In this document: positions 5,813 through 9,645 of the stretch, one piece after another
Layout: each line of letters begins with the position of its first letter
How positions within the stretch are numbered: position 1 is the stretch's first letter
From: Gp6-AA40 sp050742535
GTDB lineage: Bacteria > Acidobacteriota > Vicinamibacteria > Vicinamibacterales > UBA2999
Assembly: GCA_050742535.1 (NCBI GenBank)
Contig: JBOGIQ010000230.1
Span: 1 to 9,645 of the forward strand
Reading direction: 5' to 3'
DNA: 9,645 nt
Translations under genes and position numbers: made by a program
Notes under the pieces: generated by a model
The model's database searches: none
The model's input: the letters and a program-made list of their open reading frames with translations, nothing else
What the model was told of the DNA's origin: nothing

Positions 5813-5868
5813 CTGATCCCTGCTCCCTGCTCTCTGATCCCTGATCCCTGATCCCTGATCCCTGTAAC
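5813..5868 (+). repeat. Right heptad array (CTGATCC type, eight units)
   Basis: Eight consecutive 7-base units: CTGATCC, CTGCTCC, CTGCTCT, then four perfect CTGATCC, then CTGTAAC. On the minus strand the GGG tracts with ATCA loops fit a G-quadruplex pattern. The array lies immediately before rpiB, its last unit ending 11 bases before the ATG. Confidence 0.8.
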
Positions 5869-5870
5869 CT
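5865..5870 (+). promoter_or_regulatory. Possible -10 box of the rpiB operon
   Basis: TAACCT, partly made from the last heptad unit, ends 9 bases before ATG 5880. There is no Shine-Dalgarno (the bases before ATG are ATTACCCCC). This is a poor match and listed only because the operon needs a promoter here and neighbouring genes show the same layout. Confidence 0.2.
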
Positions 5871-5879
5871 ATTACCCCC

Positions 5880-6347
5880 ATGCGCATTGCCCTGGCGGCC
5901 GATCACGCCGGTTACCTCCTGAAGAACGAGGTGAAAGCCAAGCTGTCCGCTCAGGGACACGACGTCCTGGACCTCGGCACCGATTCGCCGGCACCCGTGG
6001 ACTATCCCGACTCCGCGGAGGCGGTAGCCGGCGCCATCCGGGACGGACAGGCCGAACGCGGGATCATCGTCTGCGGCAGCGGCGCGGGTGTGTCGATTGC
6101 CGCGAACAAGTTCCCCGGTATTCGCGCGGCGGTCTGCCACGACACCTACACGGCACACCAGGCCGTCGAGCACGACGACATGAACGTGTTGTGCCTCGGC
6201 GCGCGGGTCATCGGCGGCGCGCTGGCCCTCGACCTCGTCAGCGCGTTTCTCGGCGCCCGCTACGCGGGCGAGGAACGGTTTCAGCGCCGGCTCGACAAGG
6301 TGACGCGGATCGAAGAGCGCTTCACCGGCGGGAGCGTGCCGCGGTGA
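5880..6347 (+). CDS. rpiB: Ribose-5-phosphate isomerase B
   Basis: A 155-residue cytosolic enzyme interconverting ribulose-5-phosphate and ribose-5-phosphate in the non-oxidative pentose phosphate pathway. The full LacA/RpiB-family signature is present: AADHAG at 6-11, a phosphate/sugar-binding VDYPD at 40-44, the active-site loop GIIVCGSGAGVSIAANK at 61-77 with catalytic Cys65, and EHDDMNVLCLGARV with His98 equivalent to the second catalytic residue. The length is normal for RpiB. It is the first gene of the operon; its product follows the 6-phosphogluconate dehydrogenase encoded two genes downstream, so the cluster makes biochemical sense. The stop TGA overlaps the GTG of the next gene in GTGA. 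RpiB can also act on allose-6-phosphate in some bacteria, but the pentose context favours ribose. Confidence 0.95.
   Translation: MRIALAADHAGYLLKNEVKAKLSAQGHDVLDLGTDSPAPVDYPDSAEAVAGAIRDGQAERGIIVCGSGAGVSIAANKFPGIRAAVCHDTYTAHQAVEHDDMNVLCLGARVIGGALALDLVSAFLGARYAGEERFQRRLDKVTRIEERFTGGSVPR
6330..6334 (+). promoter_or_regulatory. Ribosome binding site of the pilT-type gene
   Basis: GGGAG inside the end of rpiB, 9 bases before GTG 6344. It supports the GTG that overlaps the rpiB stop in preference to upstream in-frame starts. Confidence 0.5.
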
Positions 6348-7603
6348 GCGGCTTCGACGAGCGGTTCGACGATCTCGATCGTCTTGTCACCGAGCTCAAC
6401 CTGATCGACCCGACCGACAGTGGCACCGCTAAAGCGGTGCCCTACGACACCCGTGGCACCGCTAAAGCGGTGCCCTACGACACCCGCGGCACCGCTGAAG
6501 CGGTGCCCTACGAGCGGGCGTTCGTCGATACGGATTTCGCGCGTCTCGATGCGTGGCTCGAGCGCGTGCGCAACGAAGACGGCGGCAGCGACCTGCTGCT
6601 CGTCTCGGGCTCGCCGCCAATCGTGCGCGCACCCGGCCGGCTGCTCCGCATCTCCACCGAGCCGCTCGGCAGCGAGGAAATCGAAAACGCCGTACGCCCC
6701 GCCGCCGGACCACGGCTACTGCAGCGCTTCCGCGCCGGTCATGCGGTCGATCTGGCATTCACCCGGCCCGGGCTGGGCCGCTTCAGGATGAACCTCCACC
6801 GCGAGCGCGGCCGCACCGCCGCATCGATCCGCGCCCTGCCGCGGAAGATTCCGCGGCTCGCCGATCTGCACTTCTCCCACGACATCAGCCTGCTCGCCGC
6901 CCTGCCGCGCGGTCTCGTGCTGATCGGCGGACCAACCGGATCCGGCAAGACGACCACGCTGGCAGCGCTGGTCTCGGCCATCAACGAGCGGGATGAGCGG
7001 CACATCATCACCGTCGAGGATCCCATCGAGTACGAGCATCCTCACGGCCGGAGTCTCATCGAACAGGTGGAAATCGGCATCGATGCCCCCGACTTCCCTT
7101 CCGCACTCCGCTCTGCGGTCCGCCAGGCTCCCGACGTCATCGTCGTCGGCGAGATGCGTGACCCCGAGACGATGCGGATCGCGCTCTCGGCGGCTGAAAC
7201 CGGCCATCTCGTATTCGCCACGGTGCATACGACCGACGTGTCGGCGGCCATCTCGCGCATCGCCGACGCGTTTCCGACCGAGCGCCAGAACGCGGTGCGG
7301 CAGGAACTGTCGATGGCGCTCGCGGCCATCCTCACGCAGACGCTGGTGCCGGCGAAGACGGGCGGGGTCGTGCCGGTCGCCGAGCTGTTGATGGTGAGCT
7401 ACGGCGCGCGGCAGCACGTGCGCAAGAACGCGCTGCAGCACCTCAACCAGGAGATCACGATTACGCGCAAGACCGGCTCGTTCTCGTTCGAGGAGTCGCT
7501 CGCGCGGCTCGTGAGAAACGGCACGCTGGAACGCGCGGACGCGCAGCTGCGCGCGGCACATCCCGAAGAGCTCGAATCGCTGCTCTCGCCAGGACGGGCC
7601 TGA
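6344..7603 (+). CDS. pilT: PilT-type pilus retraction ATPase with REP-encoded insert
   Basis: A 419-residue hexameric ATPase of the type II/IV secretion superfamily; PilT proteins power retraction of type IV pili at the inner face of the inner membrane. Starting from GTG 6344 (GTGA overlap with rpiB), the ATPase motifs are complete: Walker A GPTGSGKT at 196-203, Asp box ITVEDPIEYEH at 222-232, atypical Walker B DVIVVGEMRD at 264-273 and His box GHLVFATVHTTD at 287-298. The PAS-like N-terminal domain begins near residue 64 (FARLDAWL...SDLLLVSGSPP). Ahead of it is an extension of about 60 residues not usual in PilT. Residues 27-56 of this are three copies of an 11-residue unit (GTAKAVPYDTR) encoded by tandem REP-like palindromes. 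The C-terminus (SFSFEESLARLVRNG) is PilT/PilU-like, but the exact PilT motif AIRNLIRE is not seen, so it may be a PilU or a divergent paralogue. No other pilus gene is near. It overlaps gnd by one base (TGATG). Confidence 0.87.
   Translation: MSGFDERFDDLDRLVTELNLIDPTDSGTAKAVPYDTRGTAKAVPYDTRGTAEAVPYERAFVDTDFARLDAWLERVRNEDGGSDLLLVSGSPPIVRAPGRLLRISTEPLGSEEIENAVRPAAGPRLLQRFRAGHAVDLAFTRPGLGRFRMNLHRERGRTAASIRALPRKIPRLADLHFSHDISLLAALPRGLVLIGGPTGSGKTTTLAALVSAINERDERHIITVEDPIEYEHPHGRSLIEQVEIGIDAPDFPSALRSAVRQAPDVIVVGEMRDPETMRIALSAAETGHLVFATVHTTDVSAAISRIADAFPTERQNAVRQELSMALAAILTQTLVPAKTGGVVPVAELLMVSYGARQHVRKNALQHLNQEITITRKTGSFSFEESLARLVRNGTLERADAQLRAAHPEELESLLSPGRA
6422..6511 (-). repeat. In-frame tandem array of three REP-like palindromes
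   Basis: Three 24-base elements at 6422-6445, 6455-6478 and 6488-6511, at an exact 33-base period, with 9-base linkers GACACCCGT and GACACCCGC. Each reads CTAC at its right end (GTAG on the minus strand) and holds the inverted repeat GGCACCGC / TAAA or TGAA / GCGGTGCC. Because 33 is a multiple of three, the pilT frame is kept, encoding GTAKAVPYDTR, GTAKAVPYDTR and GTAEAVPYERA. Copies 1 and 2 are identical; copy 3 differs in the loop and shares its loop (TTCA on the minus strand) and the following GCG with the solitary copy at 2542-2565. Confidence 0.85.
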
Positions 7604-8526
7604 TGCAGATCGGCTTCATCGGTCTCGGCCGGATGGGTGGCAGCATGACCCGTCGTCTGGCTGAAGCCGGCCACACGGTGGTGGCGTGGGATCGCAGCAT
7701 CGACGCCGTGCGGCGCGCGGCCACGGGAGGCGTCGCCGCATCGTCGTCGGTGAACGATCTCGTCACACAGCTGCAGGCACCCCGCGCCGTGTGGATCATG
7801 GTTCCTGCCGGTGCGCCGACGGAAGAAACCGTCAGCGCACTCGGATCATTACTGTCCGCGGGCGACGTTGTCATCGACGGCGGCAACACGCATTTCAAGG
7901 ACGACGTCCGGCGGGCCCGGATGCTTGCCGCAAAGGGGATCGACTACGTCGACGTTGGCACGTCGGGCGGTGTGTGGGGCGCGGAGCGTGGCTACTGCCT
8001 GATGATTGGCGGCACACCCCAGGCCGTGGACCGTCTGACACCAGTGTTCGAGGCGCTCGCGCCGAAGCGCGAGGGGTACCTCCACTGCGGCCCGTCGGGC
8101 GCCGGCCACTTCGTCAAGATGATCCACAACGGCATCGAGTACGGGCTGATGCAGTCGTACGCGGAAGGCTTCGACATCCTTCGGAATGCGGACAGTCCGG
8201 CGCTGCCCGCCGACCACCGCTATACATTCGACCTGGCAGCGATTGCCGAGGTGTGGCGTCACGGGAGCGTGGTCAGCTCGTGGCTGCTCGATCTGGCGGC
8301 GATCGCCTTGCGGAAGGATCCACGCCTCGAAGGATTCACCGGAACCGTTGGTGATTCCGGCGAGGGTCGCTGGACCGTCGCCGCCGCCATCGAGGAAGAC
8401 GTGCCGGCGGACGTGCTGACCACCGCCTTGTTCACACGGTTCCGCTCACGGCGCGATCACACCTTCGCCGAGAAGCTGCTGTCGGCGCTCCGCGCCCAAT
8501 TCGGCGGTCATGCCGAACCGCGCTGA
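7603..8526 (+). CDS. gnd: 6-phosphogluconate dehydrogenase, short NAD-type
   Basis: A 307-residue oxidative decarboxylase converting 6-phosphogluconate to ribulose-5-phosphate, CO2 and a reduced cofactor. Visible are the Rossmann motif GLGRMGGSM at 7-15, the substrate segments GGNTHFKDD at 93-101 and VGTSGGVWGAERGYCLMIGG at 118-137, and the catalytic Lys172 and Asn176 in GAGHFVKMIHNGIEYGLMQ. WRHGSVVSSWLLDL and GEGRWTVAAAIE follow in the helical domain. At about 300 residues it belongs to the short gnd-related group (GndA type), not the form of about 470 residues. Asp30 at the end of the second Rossmann strand (VVAWDRS) favours NAD over NADP, since the NADP enzymes have an Asn-Arg-Thr type site there; this is inference from known homologues. 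Its ATG overlaps the pilT stop (TGATG) and its end overlaps zwf by 17 bases. Confidence 0.93.
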   Translation: MQIGFIGLGRMGGSMTRRLAEAGHTVVAWDRSIDAVRRAATGGVAASSSVNDLVTQLQAPRAVWIMVPAGAPTEETVSALGSLLSAGDVVIDGGNTHFKDDVRRARMLAAKGIDYVDVGTSGGVWGAERGYCLMIGGTPQAVDRLTPVFEALAPKREGYLHCGPSGAGHFVKMIHNGIEYGLMQSYAEGFDILRNADSPALPADHRYTFDLAAIAEVWRHGSVVSSWLLDLAAIALRKDPRLEGFTGTVGDSGEGRWTVAAAIEEDVPADVLTTALFTRFRSRRDHTFAEKLLSALRAQFGGHAEPR

Positions 8527-9645
8527 CGACTGCATCCTCGTCATCTTTGGCGCCTCCGGCGATCTGACTCGCCGCAAGCTCCTGCCGGCGATCTACAACC
8601 TGACCGAGGCTGGCCTTTTACCAGAGCGGTTCGCGATCGTCGGCGTCGCGCGGCCCAGGATCCATTTCGACGGCTACCGCGCGCAGATGCGTGAACGCGT
8701 CGCGAACGCCGAAGGCGAGCCGCTCGAGCTGGAAAAATGGAGGCGCATCGAAGAACGCCTGCAGTACTTGTCGGGCGAGTTCCACGACGAGCGGCTGTAC
8801 CAGGATCTCGCCGCGATGCTGCGGGAGCTCGGATCCCGGCACTCCATCCCGCCCAATTACCTTTTCTACCTCGCGATTCCGCCGGATCTCTTCGCGACGG
8901 TCGCCGATCGTCTGGCCGCATCCGGGCTGGCGAAGGAACACGACGGCTGGCGGCGCGTCGTCGTCGAGAAGCCGTTCGGGTACGACCTGGAATCGGCTCG
9001 ATCGCTCAACGCGCGACTGACCGCCGGGTTCCGCGAGTCGCAGATCTACCGAATCGATCACTACCTCGGAAAGGAGACCGTCCAGAACATCCTCGCGTTC
9101 CGGTTCGCCAACGGCATCTTCGAGCCGATCTGGAACCGTCGTTACGTCGATCACGTGCAGATGACGGTTGCCGAGGACGAGGGTATCGGGTCGAGAGGCG
9201 CGTACTACGACAAGGCCGGCGCGCTCCGCGACATTGTCCAGAATCACATGTTCCAGCTGCTGACGCTGGTCGCGATGGAGCCTCCGATTTCATTCGGTTC
9301 AGAGGACGTGCGCGACGAGAAAGTGAAAGTCCTGCACGCTGTTCCCCCAATGACGGAGGACGCAGTCGCCCACAACGTTGTGCGCGGTCAGTACGAGGGT
9401 TATCGGCGTGAACCGAACGTCGATCCCGAGTCGCGCACCGAAACGTTTGTCGGGATGCGCCTCAAGGTGGATAACTGGCGCTGGGCAGGAGTGCCGTTCT
9501 ATCTGAGAACCGGCAAGAAGCTCGCGCGCCGGGACACTCACGTTGCCGTGCACTTCAAGCGGGCTCCGTTCATGCTGTTTCGCGATACGCCGGTTGAGTG
9601 CACGAATCCAAATGTCCTGGAGCTGCGCATCCAGCCGGACGAGGG
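8510..9645 (+). CDS. zwf: Glucose-6-phosphate 1-dehydrogenase (C-terminus cut off)
   Basis: The first 378 residues of an enzyme of about 500 that oxidises glucose-6-phosphate to 6-phosphoglucono-lactone with reduction of NADP, the entry to the oxidative pentose phosphate pathway; the frame is open to the right edge. The nucleotide-binding motif GASGDLTRRKLLPAIYNL is at 14-31, EKPFG at 153-157, and the active-site signature RIDHYLGKE at 181-189 with His184. The second active-site histidine is His246 in DIVQNHMFQLL. IWNRRYVDHVQ at 207-217 and the substrate-side FYLRTGKKL further on are also typical. The start ATG 8510 lies inside the end of gnd (17-base overlap) with only a weak ribosome site (GGCGG), so translation is probably coupled. 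With gnd and rpiB it forms an oxidative-branch operon; a 6-phosphogluconolactonase gene would be expected next. Confidence 0.95.
   Translation, partial: MPNRADDCILVIFGASGDLTRRKLLPAIYNLTEAGLLPERFAIVGVARPRIHFDGYRAQMRERVANAEGEPLELEKWRRIEERLQYLSGEFHDERLYQDLAAMLRELGSRHSIPPNYLFYLAIPPDLFATVADRLAASGLAKEHDGWRRVVVEKPFGYDLESARSLNARLTAGFRESQIYRIDHYLGKETVQNILAFRFANGIFEPIWNRRYVDHVQMTVAEDEGIGSRGAYYDKAGALRDIVQNHMFQLLTLVAMEPPISFGSEDVRDEKVKVLHAVPPMTEDAVAHNVVRGQYEGYRREPNVDPESRTETFVGMRLKVDNWRWAGVPFYLRTGKKLARRDTHVAVHFKRAPFMLFRDTPVECTNPNVLELRIQPDE

Noticed and set aside
4801..5844. Long plus-strand open frame of 347 codons opposite the VWFA gene
   Set aside because: Antisense shadow of a GC-rich gene; the composition is Arg/Asp/Val-rich without motifs, and it continues through the heptad arrays.
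6422..6511. CRISPR-like regularly spaced repeats
   Set aside because: The gaps are only 9 bases and nearly identical, the array sits inside a conserved gene, and there is no leader or cas gene. It is a tandem palindromic repeat.
6716..7561. Minus-strand open frame of 281 codons opposite pilT
   Set aside because: Antisense shadow; it has no motif, and the opposite strand carries all four ATPase motifs.

Overview
The window looks like chromosomal DNA from an acidobacterium, probably of the Vicinamibacteria type. It is GC-rich and carries a secreted VWFA-related protein of the family that is strongly expanded in Acidobacteria. One intergenic region is built of GGGATCA-type heptads, and several genes appear to be transcribed with almost no leader. 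The taxonomic call is inference from gene families and style, not from a marker gene.

Layout. Bases 1-178 (minus) are the start of an exported, Lys/Ala-rich protein that runs off the left edge, with a good sigma-70-like promoter at 221-248. A four-helix membrane protein of unknown function (321-869, plus) meets, stop to stop with no spacer, an exported M20-type metallopeptidase (870-2108, minus; alternative start 2159). A short gene-poor stretch follows. Then comes a small Cys/His-rich protein (2332-2532, plus), easily missed because it sits inside a longer open frame but carrying a perfect Shine-Dalgarno sequence. A single REP-like palindrome lies 9 bases after it. Next are a solitary beta-class DNA methyltransferase (2595-3461) and a LysR regulator (3466-4377). 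A VWFA-related secreted protein (4393-5697, minus) faces the LysR gene. The 182-base divergent region 5698-5879 is almost entirely repeats: two inverted arrays of a 7-base unit around a 67-base core.

The right third is a tightly overlapping operon: rpiB, a PilT-type ATPase, a short NAD-type 6-phosphogluconate dehydrogenase, and zwf (cut by the right edge). RpiB, Gnd and Zwf are enzymes of the pentose phosphate pathway: glucose-6-phosphate to 6-phosphogluconolactone (Zwf), 6-phosphogluconate to ribulose-5-phosphate (Gnd), ribulose-5-phosphate to ribose-5-phosphate (RpiB). The pilus-retraction-type ATPase in the middle is out of place metabolically but is translationally coupled on both sides.

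The most striking hidden structure is a REP-like repeat family: a GTAG foot plus an 8-bp-stem hairpin. It occurs once between genes (2542-2565) and three more times, in tandem at a 33-base period, inside the pilT reading frame (6422-6511). There it is translated as an 11-residue repeat near the N-terminus. The intergenic and intragenic copies differ by a compensated base pair in the stem. A second pattern is a -10-like hexamer ending 6-9 bases before the start codon of several genes that lack a Shine-Dalgarno sequence, suggesting leaderless transcripts.
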